This document shows positions 44,177 to 53,815 of a stretch of 64,000 nucleotides of DNA, piece by piece; the first letter of the stretch is position 1; each line of letters begins with the position of its first letter. The notes below the pieces were generated by a model. It was not told the origin of the DNA and did no database searches. It saw nothing but the letters and a program-made list of their open reading frames with translations. Source of the stretch: Pseudobacteriovorax sp. (GTDB taxonomy: Bacteria > Bdellovibrionota_B > Oligoflexia > Oligoflexales > Oligoflexaceae). Where the stretch lies: the NCBI GenBank assembly GCA_013215145.1, contig JABSRP010000013.1:124001-188000 (forward strand), read 5' to 3'. The translations under genes were made by a program, and so were the position numbers.

Positions 44177-46371
44177 TTTGCAGCACTGGTTTCATCACTT
44201 ATAGGTTGATAAAGAACAATTCTTCCAACTTTATTTGCCCGAATCTTACGCTCTTTTACAAGCTTTTGTAGAATCCTTTTTGTAGTAGTTTGAGAAGTCA
44301 TTATTCTATTGGATAGTTGAACCCGAGACTGAGGGCCTTCTTGTAATAGTTTCAAAATCTTTTCCTCAGATTTAGGCTCTTTTGGTGAAGATGGAAACTC
44401 TATCGCTTCTGTAAAAAGATGAATTCTTCCCTCCGAGTAAACGATAATAGGAGCAATCGTATAAGGAAACAACGAGCGGATTCTCATGATTGAGTTGCGG
44501 ATTTTTTGCTGCCACCCTTGCTGCCTCGTCGTTTGTTTCCAAACTTTTTCTTGTAGGTCCTCGGCGCTGATCGACTGGTTTTTATGAGCAAACAAGTATT
44601 GCATGAGCCGATGCAAAACCGGATAAGAGGCAAGGGAAACGCGATATTGTTTAGAAACGAGGTAAATTGAATCGCCTAAATATTCAACCTTTGGGGAAAA
44701 GTACATTTTTGTAGATGAGATGATAAACTTTTTTTGCCACTGAAAACTCATTTTGGGTGAGTGTCCCTCAATTGTTGCCGTCCAAGTGTTCAAAATTTCT
44801 TGTTTTTGGAATGGGGAATTTAATGACCTTTGTGCCTCTTTGAGGTCTCGCTTGGTTCCTACAAAGTCTCCAGTAGCATAGGCTTTTGTTGCTGATATCA
44901 GGTAATACTGTATAGAAAAGAGTTTGAACTCAATATTTTCTGATATTTTAGAAAGAAATTTTAGTGATTTCTCGAACTTTTCATCGAAAATTCTTTGAAT
45001 TGATTTGCTTTGTGCGAGTAGGGTGTGCGCTTGCGCTTCGTAGAATTTGAATCGATACTTACTTGCGATTTCAATACACTCTTCCGAAAGAGACTCCACC
45101 AACTGGAAGTTGTGCTTTATCATATGTTGCCCGCACATTGAGATAACATACTCAAGCCATGTCGCGTTGTTGTGACGCAAGTTCTTCGAGATACGAACGG
45201 AACTGTCTGTTCTAATATTTAATTGAGCTGATTTAATATTATACCGGCTCAGAGTCGCTAGTTCTTCAAGAGTATTGACACCATTTGCATATAAAGGTCT
45301 GGTAGCCTCATGAAGTAAATCGTACGCCTCATTCACGTCACCTCTTTGCCAGTAGAGTTCCGCTTTTAAAGTAACATACCTGATCTTGAATCGTTCGGAC
45401 TCGTCTCTTTTGGCAAGCTCTAACGTTTGCTCTCCATATTTCTCAGCGTATTTAAACTTACCAGATTTGATAAAGGTGAGTGTTAGCATCGACAAGATAT
45501 GAAGTTTTCGGAAGCTATTTTCCGATTCGGGTATCAGATTTAGAGCATTTCGATAATTATCAGCCGCCTTTGAAAAAACGCCCCGGTTGTGAAAATGTGT
45601 GCCGTGAAATGCAAAACAGTGGGATAGAGGGCCGCGTAAGCTGTGATTAGAGGCTATAGTCTCACACCTTTTAACTAGGTCTAGAGCTTTGTCCTGGAAT
45701 TCAACCCCAGCATTATCAAAAGATGCGGCTGCATTAAACAAAGCACTGGCAGCTGCTTCCCACCGACGGCTTTCGATAAAAATACGGTGAGCTGACACAA
45801 ATATTTCTGCTGCGTCGCTATAATTTCCTAAGAAAAACTTCGATCTTGCGATATTTGAGAGCATATCGGCTTTTACCGTATCTGGGAGATCGATATCGTG
45901 AACTAGCATTTCCAGCTTTTTAAGCATTCTTTTGGCCATGGTATTACGGCCTTCTTCTACATAGCTTTTACAGACTATCATCCGCGCGGAAATGCTATCG
46001 ACTGCATTAATATTTTTTAACCGGAGAGTTAACGAAGAAATTTTTCGAGCCTGACTTGGCTGACCACACTCTAAAAATATTTCGGCGGCTTTAATTCTAA
46101 TTCCTGGATTAGGAATAGCTAATGCTTTGTTTGCCACAAGCAGTCCGAGCTCTAAGTCCCAAGCGCTTACACAGCCAGAGAGCATTGTATTCCAGACATG
46201 CTCACTATATTGAAGGCACTGCGCGTCGGCTAGAAGTAGACGAAAAATTTCATTGAGTGGTTTAGAAACGTTTGATCTGACAATAGCTTTTTCGTTCTTA
46301 AGAAAAAATGCCTCCCAAGACTGCTTACTATGACAATTTTTTGCATCTTTGACTAAAGAGTCCCATTGCAT
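44173..46371 (-). CDS. Large TPR-repeat protein with two C-terminal winged-helix domains
   Basis: The 732-residue product has no signal peptide. Residues about 60-530 are helical repeats of TPR type (for example SKFFLGNYSDAAEIFVSAHRIF and AADNYRNALNLIPES). Residues about 570-650 look like an OmpR/SARP-type winged helix (SISAEDLQEKVWKQTTRQQGWQQKIRNSIMRIRSLFP, with a final GRIHLF wing). Residues about 665-725 form a second helix-turn-helix (SRVQLSNRIMTSQTTTKRILQKLVKERKI). This suggests a cytoplasmic transcription regulator whose TPR part senses a partner. It is divergent from the serine protease gene, a possible target. Confidence 0.8.
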   Translation of the reverse strand: MQWDSLVKDAKNCHSKQSWEAFFLKNEKAIVRSNVSKPLNEIFRLLLADAQCLQYSEHVWNTMLSGCVSAWDLELGLLVANKALAIPNPGIRIKAAEIFLECGQPSQARKISSLTLRLKNINAVDSISARMIVCKSYVEEGRNTMAKRMLKKLEMLVHDIDLPDTVKADMLSNIARSKFFLGNYSDAAEIFVSAHRIFIESRRWEAAASALFNAAASFDNAGVEFQDKALDLVKRCETIASNHSLRGPLSHCFAFHGTHFHNRGVFSKAADNYRNALNLIPESENSFRKLHILSMLTLTFIKSGKFKYAEKYGEQTLELAKRDESERFKIRYVTLKAELYWQRGDVNEAYDLLHEATRPLYANGVNTLEELATLSRYNIKSAQLNIRTDSSVRISKNLRHNNATWLEYVISMCGQHMIKHNFQLVESLSEECIEIASKYRFKFYEAQAHTLLAQSKSIQRIFDEKFEKSLKFLSKISENIEFKLFSIQYYLISATKAYATGDFVGTKRDLKEAQRSLNSPFQKQEILNTWTATIEGHSPKMSFQWQKKFIISSTKMYFSPKVEYLGDSIYLVSKQYRVSLASYPVLHRLMQYLFAHKNQSISAEDLQEKVWKQTTRQQGWQQKIRNSIMRIRSLFPYTIAPIIVYSEGRIHLFTEAIEFPSSPKEPKSEEKILKLLQEGPQSRVQLSNRIMTSQTTTKRILQKLVKERKIRANKVGRIVLYQPISDETSAAN

Positions 46372-46521
46372 GACTTACACTGCCGCCAATATAAGATTCG
46401 ATGAGATAGAAAAACTCACAGTAAATCTAGCAAACAAGGCATAAAAAGTTCTAGTGGAAAAAAATGTAGATCTTCAATTACAAATTTTGCCTTATGACAA
46501 AAAGGTGGTCGAAAGAAAAAA

Positions 46522-46550
46522 TTGACAATCTGTCGCTATCTGCATTAGAT
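46522..46550 (+). promoter_or_regulatory. Possible promoter of the secreted protease gene
   Basis: A perfect TTGACA (46522-46527) is followed after 17 bases by TTAGAT (46545-46550). The better TATAGT (46550-46555) would need a 22-base spacer. A start near 46557 leaves about 90 bases before the protease ATG. The weak -10 suggests activator dependence, perhaps on the neighbouring regulator. Confidence 0.42.
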
Positions 46551-46645
46551 ATAGTCTGGTTCCATTTTTAAATTTTTATAGCCATATGTATTTTATTTCA
46601 AAGTGTGAATTTTCTACTGGTTATTTTTGTCACGGAGACTTGGTG

Positions 46646-48472
46646 ATGCGATATATCCTAGGTTGTCTACTAGCGCTGTTTGTCTATTCCAATTTAGCCA
46701 TCAGTTCCGAAAATGAAGAAAATATAGAAGTTATCAGTTCGATCCTTTGGGATAGAGATTTAAAATGGGTCTATTTTCCCGGTGTGAAAAGTATCGTTCC
46801 GGAAAATGAAAATAGCCGCGAATACAGAATAGAATTTTATCTTAATCAACCATTTGATGCCGATGACATTTATTTAGAACTGGAAGGTCCTCTTCCAGAT
46901 AGCAGTAAGTTAGTGAGTATTCAGAAAGTCTCTTGTGATCAAGAAGCTACGGAAGGTACGGTTTCAGAATTAGAAGGTTACGTTTGTACCATTGATATTC
47001 AAACTGCCGATAACCTGCCCCTTGGTCAGTTGGCGGTTCAGGTAATACTCGGTGGTCAAGGTCAGAAAAAGCGACTCCCAAATTTATACTACGTATTCAT
47101 GGTTGCTAAGGGAAATGGTTCTGTTTGTTTGCTTAACGAGGATGGGGATTCTATTGAAACGTTTCCTGGGTCTTCCATGGTGTCAGATTTTAACGCATAT
47201 GATCAGTCCAAGTCGAACCCTGCTGAAAGTGTCGTTCAGATAAGTAAGTTTGGTCATATGGCTCTAGGTACTGGATTCTTTCTAACAGATTCAAGTCAGG
47301 CCAAAGTTCTAGTGGCAAACTCTCCTGAGAGAATTGGTGATGACTATTACATTTTGACCGCAGCACATATTTTCCCTACTGGTAGTAAACGCTCTGAGTG
47401 GGTTCGCGAAGGTATGTATTTCGATATTCGTTTCAAGGGGCAGCTCGTAAAAAAAGCGCTTGAATTGGTTTATTCAGACATAGTTAGTGATCTCGCCATA
47501 CTTAGAGTTCGTGATGCAAAAGTTAGTCAATTGGAAGATATAAATGAAGGCCTGCTCGATAGTTTAGGTCTAAAGTTGAGAGCTTCTGAGGGCAGCGATC
47601 GTCCATCGTCTAACGGCGGGAGAGCGGACAGAGTTACAGTCATTGGTTACCCTGTGTCTAACGCTGGAAGTGTTGCCGAAAAAACAGCTACGATCTCGAG
47701 AGAAAATGTTATTTCTGACGATACATCAAACTTTGGATCGCAGCCAAAAATAAAGCTTAGGCCAATTAGCTCACGGTATGGCTCGATTGCAGAGCCAGGA
47801 ATGTCTGGAGGGCCGGTTATTGATGAGGACGGGTATGTGATTGGTATGGCAATTGAAAAACCTGTCGATGAAAATGCCTTAATAGCGGTATCATTTGGAA
47901 TGACTCAAGGTATTATCGATAATCGCCCTGGTTGCAGACTTGAATTTAGTCCCATCTCTAGAACTCTGACTCTTGAGAATACAATTAGAGACTGCGACTA
48001 TGGAATGTTCGGTTCTGAGTCTGTTCCCAGTTCGAATCAGCTGTTTGGAAATTGGGTATTTCAGGAAGTGTTTATGATTCAGCATAGGTCTGGTAACGGT
48101 TATTCCCATGTGAACGGTCATGGGATTATCAATGGACACGGAATCATTAATGGTCACCGCATTTTTCGGACTGAGCAAGATTCAGGAGTTGTTTTTGTTA
48201 ATCGCGGAAATGTCTGGAGAGTTAACTCGGACCTATTGAGAGATGGTTTTCAGTTTCAGCCAGATTCGTTCGCTCCTTACACGATATATGGTGTGCGTGT
48301 AGTGTTTTCCACTAGCTTTTTGTCTTTCGCTAATGGAAAAATCATTACTGGTTATCGAAACAGGGCTTCTGGTCCTTATAAAAACATTTACTCAATGCGA
48401 GAATTGGTTCTCTGGCTGCATCAGAATGCCGAAGTAGACGACATTGATAAACTGCTACGATTCGGCAGTTAG
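46646..48472 (+). CDS. Secreted trypsin-like serine protease
   Basis: The 608-residue product has a signal peptide (MRYILGCLLALFVYSNLAISS). The protease domain carries a complete triad: H241 in ILTAAHIF, D282 in VSDLAILRV and S387 in PGMSGGPVID, the arrangement of S1-family Trypsin_2 proteases. The first 170 residues form a beta-rich domain of unknown type. A C-terminal domain follows, with the repeat GHGIINGHGIINGH near residue 490. An in-frame ATG at 46586 is upstream, but ATG 46646 has GGAG eight bases before it and starts the signal peptide. The substrate is unknown. A regulator gene is divergent to it. Confidence 0.88.
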   Translation: MRYILGCLLALFVYSNLAISSENEENIEVISSILWDRDLKWVYFPGVKSIVPENENSREYRIEFYLNQPFDADDIYLELEGPLPDSSKLVSIQKVSCDQEATEGTVSELEGYVCTIDIQTADNLPLGQLAVQVILGGQGQKKRLPNLYYVFMVAKGNGSVCLLNEDGDSIETFPGSSMVSDFNAYDQSKSNPAESVVQISKFGHMALGTGFFLTDSSQAKVLVANSPERIGDDYYILTAAHIFPTGSKRSEWVREGMYFDIRFKGQLVKKALELVYSDIVSDLAILRVRDAKVSQLEDINEGLLDSLGLKLRASEGSDRPSSNGGRADRVTVIGYPVSNAGSVAEKTATISRENVISDDTSNFGSQPKIKLRPISSRYGSIAEPGMSGGPVIDEDGYVIGMAIEKPVDENALIAVSFGMTQGIIDNRPGCRLEFSPISRTLTLENTIRDCDYGMFGSESVPSSNQLFGNWVFQEVFMIQHRSGNGYSHVNGHGIINGHGIINGHRIFRTEQDSGVVFVNRGNVWRVNSDLLRDGFQFQPDSFAPYTIYGVRVVFSTSFLSFANGKIITGYRNRASGPYKNIYSMRELVLWLHQNAEVDDIDKLLRFGS

Positions 48473-48538
48473 TATTAGTCTTAAAGAATTATTTTGTTTG
48501 AAAATATTCTAGCTTTCCTTGATTTCGAATAGACCAAG

Positions 48539-48567
48539 TTGACAGGATATTTCTATCGTGTTACTAC
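48539..48567 (+). promoter_or_regulatory. Promoter of the rimP-nusA-infB operon
   Basis: A perfect TTGACA (48539-48544), a 17-base spacer and TACTAC (48562-48567) place a start near 48574, about 94 bases before rimP. The -10 matches at three positions only. Confidence 0.5.
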
Positions 48568-48619
48568 TCTCTGCCTAGATTAATTTCTAGAGTAAAAGTC
48601 ATGACAACTGTGATGCCTT

Positions 48620-48655
48620 GCCCTCTCTTTTTTGGAGATGTAGCTGGGCTTTTTT
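48620..48655 (+). terminator. Possible attenuator hairpin before rimP
   Basis: GCCC (48620-48623) and GGGC (48646-48649) can pair around an inner TCTC/GAGA stem (48624-48627, 48635-48638), and six Ts (48650-48655) follow directly. The stem is imperfect with a seven-base bulge. Such a site in the leader of an operon that encodes NusA would suit attenuation, but the structure is weak. Confidence 0.3.
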
Positions 48656-48667
48656 ATTGGGACAAAG

Positions 48668-49126
48668 ATGAATCGACAACGACGCAATGACATCATCGAT
48701 ACCATACAAAGTGCTTTAGTTGATACCAACTATGAGTGTCTCGAAGTTGAATGGCAGCCTGCGGACAAGACACTTAGAGTTTTTATTGATGGGCCTCAAA
48801 CGGTTCTTATCGATGATTGTGTAAAGGTTTCGAGGATCTTAGATGGGTCTGAAGATTTCGATCATTTTTTTCCTTCAGCTTACAGACTGGAAGTTAGCTC
48901 TCCTGGCGTTGAGCGACCATTACGGACAGCAAAGCACTTTGCTAGTGAAGTTGGTTCACAAGTTTCGGTTGAATTGACGGAGTCTTTTGAAGGGCGTAAA
49001 AAAGCTTCAGGCAAAGTTATAACTATTGAAAATGAAGATAAAATTAGGCTGGAATTAGAGTCTGGTGAGATTTGGTCAATGCCAATAAATCTCCTTAAGT
49101 CAGCTAACTTAGTATATGATTGGTAG
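48668..49126 (+). CDS. rimP: Ribosome maturation factor RimP
   Basis: RimP assists 30S assembly around helix 34. The 152-residue product has YECLEVEWQPADKTLRVFIDGPQTVLIDDCVKVSRIL, followed by YRLEVSSPGVERPLRTAKHF, the defining motif. It starts the rimP-nusA-infB-rbfA-truB operon in the usual order. No initiator tRNA gene (metY) precedes it as it does in E. coli. Confidence 0.95.
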   Translation: MNRQRRNDIIDTIQSALVDTNYECLEVEWQPADKTLRVFIDGPQTVLIDDCVKVSRILDGSEDFDHFFPSAYRLEVSSPGVERPLRTAKHFASEVGSQVSVELTESFEGRKKASGKVITIENEDKIRLELESGEIWSMPINLLKSANLVYDW

Positions 49127-49189
49127 AGAGAGTTTTGACGAGGGGCTAGAGTTACCCTTCAAGCAACCTTATTCCCATGAGGTAGGAAA

Positions 49190-50758
49190 ATGACATTATT
49201 AGACAGTTCGGAACTCGAGTCAGAGTTGAGGAAAGTCATCTCGGGTGTGAGTCGAGACAAGAATCTAGACAAGGCAGTAATTGTCGATGCTCTAGAGCAG
49301 GCTGTTGTCCATGCAGCTCGCCGATCCCTTGGTGCTACTTCTGATCTGGAAGCACACTATAACGAGGAAACGGACGAAATCGAATTGTACCAGTTTCGAA
49401 CTGTTGTAGAAGATGATGACGTTGCGAACGATCAAATTGAAATCGCCCTTGAAGACGCTAAGAAACTTGATGCTGAATCCGTTATGGGTGATGCATTAGG
49501 TGTTAAAATAGATACATCAAGATTTGGCAGGATTGCTGCGCAGTCTGCAAAACAAATTATTGTCCAGAAGGTTAGGGATGCCGAACGAGCTCAGATTCAC
49601 GAAGAATTTTCAGACCGTGTTGGAGAGATATTGAGTGGGTATGTTCGACGCTTCGAGAGAAACGACATCATTGTCGATCTCGGTAGGACTGAAGCGGTTA
49701 TCCCTTATAAAGAGCAGGTCCCGATTGAAAAGTTTCGGGTAAAAGATCGCATTCAGGCCTATGTGCTAGACGTTAAGCGTGCATCCCGCGGCCCTCAGGT
49801 GGTCATGTCGCGAGGGCACTCAGGTTTTCTAATCGCTTTGTTTGGTCAGCACGTTACCGAAATCTATGATGGAATTGTCACGATAGAAAGTGCGGCCCGC
49901 GATCCCGGTTACAGGTCTAAAATAGCGGTGTACTCAAAGGACTCTAGCGTCGACCCTGTTGGTGCGTGTGTCGGTATGAAAGGGGCTAGGGTACAAGCCG
50001 TCGTGAACGAACTTAACGGAGAGAAGATTGATATAGTGCCTTACGATCACGATCCGGCAAGGTTGGTCTGCAATGCATTGGCTCCAGCTGTGGTTAGCAA
50101 GGTGATTGTTGATGAAGAGCGTCAGAGTATGGAAGTGATCGTTGCTGATGATCAGCTATCGTTAGCAATTGGAAAGCGTGGTCAGAATGTAAGACTCGCT
50201 GCTCAGTTAACAGGTTGGCGACTCGATATTAAGAGTGAGTCATCAATTGAAGAAAAATTAAACGACGCTAAGAATGTTTTAGCAACAATCGACGGTTTGA
50301 ACGATATGATGGCTGAACTTTTGGTTCAAGAAGGGTATAATACGCCAGCTGAAGTCGCCGAGCTGTCTCCCCGGTCTTTACTTAGATTGTTAAATCTTGA
50401 GCAAGATCAGGCTCTTAAATTGATCGAAAACGCCAAAGTATTGGCTGAGTCTCAGGTTGAAGAAGAGAAAGACGATGATGTGGAGACCCAGGAGCTGTTG
50501 GCTAATGCGTCAGCGAGACCTGTTGACGAAGTTGATGCCGGCGAAGTAGATACTAGGTATGATGAGCGCGTCAACATGTTTCTACAGCTCTCAGGTGTTG
50601 GTGAAGCAACGGCCTATGCGCTAGCTGACGGTGGCTATGGAACTATCGGTGATATTATAGCAGACTCTGCCGAAGAGGTATCACAGAAAACCGGTATTGC
50701 ACTGGGAGTGGCGCGGACAGTACAAATGGCCGCTGATAGATATTTGCAGTCGGAATAA
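49190..50758 (+). CDS. nusA: Transcription termination/antitermination protein NusA
   Basis: NusA binds RNA polymerase and nascent RNA to control pausing, termination and antitermination. The 522-residue product has the N-terminal domain, an S1 domain (about 135-200, with DIIVDLGRTEAVIPYKEQVP) and two KH domains (DPVGACVGMKGARVQAVVNEL and LSLAIGKRGQNVRLAAQLTGW). Two C-terminal helix-hairpin-helix acidic repeats follow (about 365-425 and 460-520), as in proteobacterial NusA. The ylxR and L7Ae-like genes often found between nusA and infB are absent. Confidence 0.97.
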   Translation: MTLLDSSELESELRKVISGVSRDKNLDKAVIVDALEQAVVHAARRSLGATSDLEAHYNEETDEIELYQFRTVVEDDDVANDQIEIALEDAKKLDAESVMGDALGVKIDTSRFGRIAAQSAKQIIVQKVRDAERAQIHEEFSDRVGEILSGYVRRFERNDIIVDLGRTEAVIPYKEQVPIEKFRVKDRIQAYVLDVKRASRGPQVVMSRGHSGFLIALFGQHVTEIYDGIVTIESAARDPGYRSKIAVYSKDSSVDPVGACVGMKGARVQAVVNELNGEKIDIVPYDHDPARLVCNALAPAVVSKVIVDEERQSMEVIVADDQLSLAIGKRGQNVRLAAQLTGWRLDIKSESSIEEKLNDAKNVLATIDGLNDMMAELLVQEGYNTPAEVAELSPRSLLRLLNLEQDQALKLIENAKVLAESQVEEEKDDDVETQELLANASARPVDEVDAGEVDTRYDERVNMFLQLSGVGEATAYALADGGYGTIGDIIADSAEEVSQKTGIALGVARTVQMAADRYLQSE

Positions 50759-50790
50759 GATTCGATAAATTTTTGGGGGACTCGGAACGG

Positions 50791-53727
50791 ATGTCCAAAG
50801 TTCGTGTTTATGAGCTAGCTCGTGAGCTAAAAGTTGAAAGTAAGGTACTCGTTTCTAAGGTTAAGGAAATGGGTATCGATGTTTCGAGCCATCAGAGTAC
50901 TTTGAGTGCTGATCAAGTGGTTCAAATTAAAAGACAAATCCAGGGCGGCTCGGAAGGAACAAGTAAGTCCCCTCAAGTGATCCGGCGGAGGCGACCCAAG
51001 AAAGTAGAATCGGTTGCCGAAGAAGCTAAGGTTTCATCAGATCAAAAAGCTTCAGATGTTTCTGTCGAACCTAAAGAAGAGCGTTCCGACGCTCAAGACC
51101 GAGTTGTTTTGAAAAGAGAGTCAAGTTCTGCTCAGGCTCCGACGGAAGCGCCTAAGGAAGCCGTGCCTGCTAAGAAGGATGTAGCTTCTGAGCCGGTGCA
51201 GGAGGTTGTAGAACAACCTGCTGTTGAAGCAACGTCCTCGACTGCCAGCGAAGAAAAAAACACAGAGAGGAAGACTGCTAATTCAGAGTCTTCTGAAACA
51301 AGTATGAACGTAAGTCCTGAGTCGACTCAGGATATAAGTCCCCCCGAAGTTGAAGCATCTAAGGAAGAACCTTTGGCTGTTGCAAGTAAAGTAGAAGAAA
51401 AAGCGTCCCGACCGAGTGGTGGTGCCACTATTGTCAGAAGAGCGACTAAAGAAGAAGTGGCTCGAGTTCAGAGAGATCGGGAAGAAAAACAGGAACGGCG
51501 TGTCAGAGGGCGTGACCAGCGGCGGACACCGCCAGGTAATAGAGCTGCTTCAGAAAGATCTTCTTCGGACGATCGACACTCCTCGGGAAGGTCGCAAGAC
51601 TCGCGGCCTCCTAGGCCTAGCTCAGGCGGTAACGACTTTAGCCCAACTCAGGCATCTGCCGGAGGGTTTGATCCGGGGTTGAATATCGATAAAAGAGGTG
51701 ATGGTCGAGGCCGAGATAAGAAAAGAGGACCTACACCAGAAACTTCTGAAGAAGCGGCAGCGGCCAAAAGAGCAGCCGTAAAACAGAAACGAGATCAGTT
51801 CTCTATGCGCTCTATCTTGAATCAGATTGACAATCCAGATGAGCTGGACGTTAGCGCTACGCAAAGCAATCGTCGAAAGACAGTGTATACACCTCAAGCC
51901 TCAAGTAGAAAAAGAGACATAAAACGTCGCAAGGATCTAAAAAAGACTCAGATCACGACGCCTAGAGCTTCCTATAGGGTTGTGAAGATGGGGCAGGAGA
52001 TCACTGTTAGTGAGTTGGCTAAGCAGCTATCTGTGAAGGGTACCGAGCTTATTAAGAAGCTAATGACTCAGGGTATGATGGTAACTATCAATCAGCAGAT
52101 AGATTTCGATACGGCTAGTCTCTTAGCAAGTGACTACAACTACGAAGTCAAAAGTAATTTGGTTCAGCTGGATGATATTTTGTCAGATAAGAAAAAAGCT
52201 TATGACTCAGCAGAACAGGTTGAAAGACCACCGATTGTTACAATCATGGGTCATGTCGATCACGGAAAAACTTCGATTTTGGATGCTGTTAGAAAAGCTA
52301 AGGTCGCGGCAGGCGAAGCAGGCGGTATCACCCAGCATATTGGGGCATACACAGTAGAAAAAGACGGCAAAAAAGTTGCATTTTTAGATACTCCCGGTCA
52401 CGAAGCATTCTCATCTATGAGATCTCGAGGCGCTCAAGTTACCGATATTGTTGTACTTGTTGTTGCCGCTGATGATGGCGTCATGCCACAAACGGTAGAA
52501 GCGATTTCTCATGCGAAAGATGCAGGTGTTCCCATCATAGTGGCTATCAACAAAATGGATAAGCCTAATATCAACCTGGACAGGGTTTATACTGAACTGA
52601 CAGAGCATGGAATCCAGTCGGAAGAGTGGGGTGGCGAAACTCAGTTTGTCAAGGTTTCAGCTTTAAAGGGAACAGGTTTAGACGATCTTCTCGATTCTAT
52701 ATTGCTCCAGGCGGAAGTCCTAGAGCTTCAGTGTGCCGTAACAGTCCCCGGTACTGGTGTCGTTGTTGAAGCGCATCTTGATAAAGGAAGAGGTCCTGTT
52801 GCTACAGTAATAATAAGGCAAGGTACTCTAAAGACCGGAGACTATTTAGTAGCAGGTACTAAAGTCGGTCGAGTTAGGGCTATGCATGACCACTTAGGTA
52901 AAAAACTAGAAACAGCCGGACCGTCAACGCCCGTAGAGATTATCGGCCTTTCTGAAGTGCCAATGGCTGGCGATAGTGTTGACGTTGTTGAAGAAGAGAA
53001 AAAAGCGAGAGATGTTGCCGATTGGAGAAAAGATAACATCGCTCGAAGCGCAAGTGCCAAGTCAAGTGCCGCCTCTATAGACGAGCTACTTAGCCGTGCT
53101 CAAGAAGGGGAAACTTGGGAGGTGCCTATCATCATCAAAGGCGATACACAGGGCTCCGTTGAAGCTGTTGCCGAGGCCGTATTGAAGCTAAATACCGACA
53201 GGGTAAAAAATAGAATCGTCCACAAAGCTGTTGGTGGCGTAAATGAGTCCGATATTACGTTAGCCGAAACCTCGGGTGGCGTGGTCTTAGCCTTTAATGT
53301 CCGAGCTGCTCGCGGGTTGGATGATATGGCCGAGAAAAAAGGCGTACCTATCAAATTTTTCAGTGTGATCTACGACATAGTAGATGTGTTGAAAGCTATC
53401 ATGGCAGGTAAACTGCCGCCCGTTCAGAAAGAAGTTATCATCGGGCATGCTGAAGTTCGTGATACCATTAAGGTTCCGAAGATTGGGATGGTCGCAGGTA
53501 CTGCAGTTACCGATGGCAAGGTTACCAGAAACTCAAGTGTGAGACTGATTCGAGACGACGTGGTTATTTTTAGTGGCAGAGTTGGATCTCTTCGCCGTTT
53601 CAAAGACGATGTCAAAGAAGTTGCGCAAGGATACGAGTGCGGTATCGGTATCGATGGTTATAACGACATCAGAATTGGCGATGTCTTAGAGACTTATGTA
53701 ATTGAGGAAGAGGCGCCGACTCTTTAG
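50791..53727 (+). CDS. infB: Translation initiation factor IF-2
   Basis: IF-2 is the GTPase that brings fMet-tRNA to the 30S subunit and joins the subunits. The 978-residue product begins MSKVRVYELARELKVESK (IF2_N), has a long charged low-complexity linker (about 50-370), then a second IF2_N, then the G domain with GHVDHGKT (487-494), DTPGHEAF and NKMDKP, and the C-terminal domains. ATG 50791 is the conserved start; TTG 50773 is not needed. The linker is rich in Ser, Glu, Arg and Pro. Confidence 0.97.
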   Translation: MSKVRVYELARELKVESKVLVSKVKEMGIDVSSHQSTLSADQVVQIKRQIQGGSEGTSKSPQVIRRRRPKKVESVAEEAKVSSDQKASDVSVEPKEERSDAQDRVVLKRESSSAQAPTEAPKEAVPAKKDVASEPVQEVVEQPAVEATSSTASEEKNTERKTANSESSETSMNVSPESTQDISPPEVEASKEEPLAVASKVEEKASRPSGGATIVRRATKEEVARVQRDREEKQERRVRGRDQRRTPPGNRAASERSSSDDRHSSGRSQDSRPPRPSSGGNDFSPTQASAGGFDPGLNIDKRGDGRGRDKKRGPTPETSEEAAAAKRAAVKQKRDQFSMRSILNQIDNPDELDVSATQSNRRKTVYTPQASSRKRDIKRRKDLKKTQITTPRASYRVVKMGQEITVSELAKQLSVKGTELIKKLMTQGMMVTINQQIDFDTASLLASDYNYEVKSNLVQLDDILSDKKKAYDSAEQVERPPIVTIMGHVDHGKTSILDAVRKAKVAAGEAGGITQHIGAYTVEKDGKKVAFLDTPGHEAFSSMRSRGAQVTDIVVLVVAADDGVMPQTVEAISHAKDAGVPIIVAINKMDKPNINLDRVYTELTEHGIQSEEWGGETQFVKVSALKGTGLDDLLDSILLQAEVLELQCAVTVPGTGVVVEAHLDKGRGPVATVIIRQGTLKTGDYLVAGTKVGRVRAMHDHLGKKLETAGPSTPVEIIGLSEVPMAGDSVDVVEEEKKARDVADWRKDNIARSASAKSSAASIDELLSRAQEGETWEVPIIIKGDTQGSVEAVAEAVLKLNTDRVKNRIVHKAVGGVNESDITLAETSGGVVLAFNVRAARGLDDMAEKKGVPIKFFSVIYDIVDVLKAIMAGKLPPVQKEVIIGHAEVRDTIKVPKIGMVAGTAVTDGKVTRNSSVRLIRDDVVIFSGRVGSLRRFKDDVKEVAQGYECGIGIDGYNDIRIGDVLETYVIEEEAPTL

Positions 53728-53759
53728 TTAATTTGCTCTAGTGATATGGCATCAAAGTT

Positions 53760-53793
53760 ACCCGTGAATTGCGAGAGCTTTTCCGGGTTTTTT
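53760..53793 (+). terminator. Hairpin with T-run between infB and rbfA
   Basis: ACCCG (53760-53764) pairs with CGGGT (53784-53788), followed by a run of six Ts (53788-53793). The stem is only five strong pairs over a 19-base loop. It may partly terminate transcription after infB and lower rbfA/truB/metK expression. Confidence 0.5.
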
Positions 53794-53815
53794 ATTTTAG
53801 AGGGAGTTCGCCAAT

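Noticed and set aside
46550..46555. TATAGT as the -10 box paired with TTGACA at 46522.
   Set aside because: The spacer would be 22 bases, too long for sigma70. I list the 17-base alternative as a weak candidate.
51100..51700. Low-complexity stretch inside infB considered as a repeat element or foreign insertion.
   Set aside because: A charged, poorly conserved linker between the IF-2 N-terminal and G domains is normal for the family, and the frame is intact.
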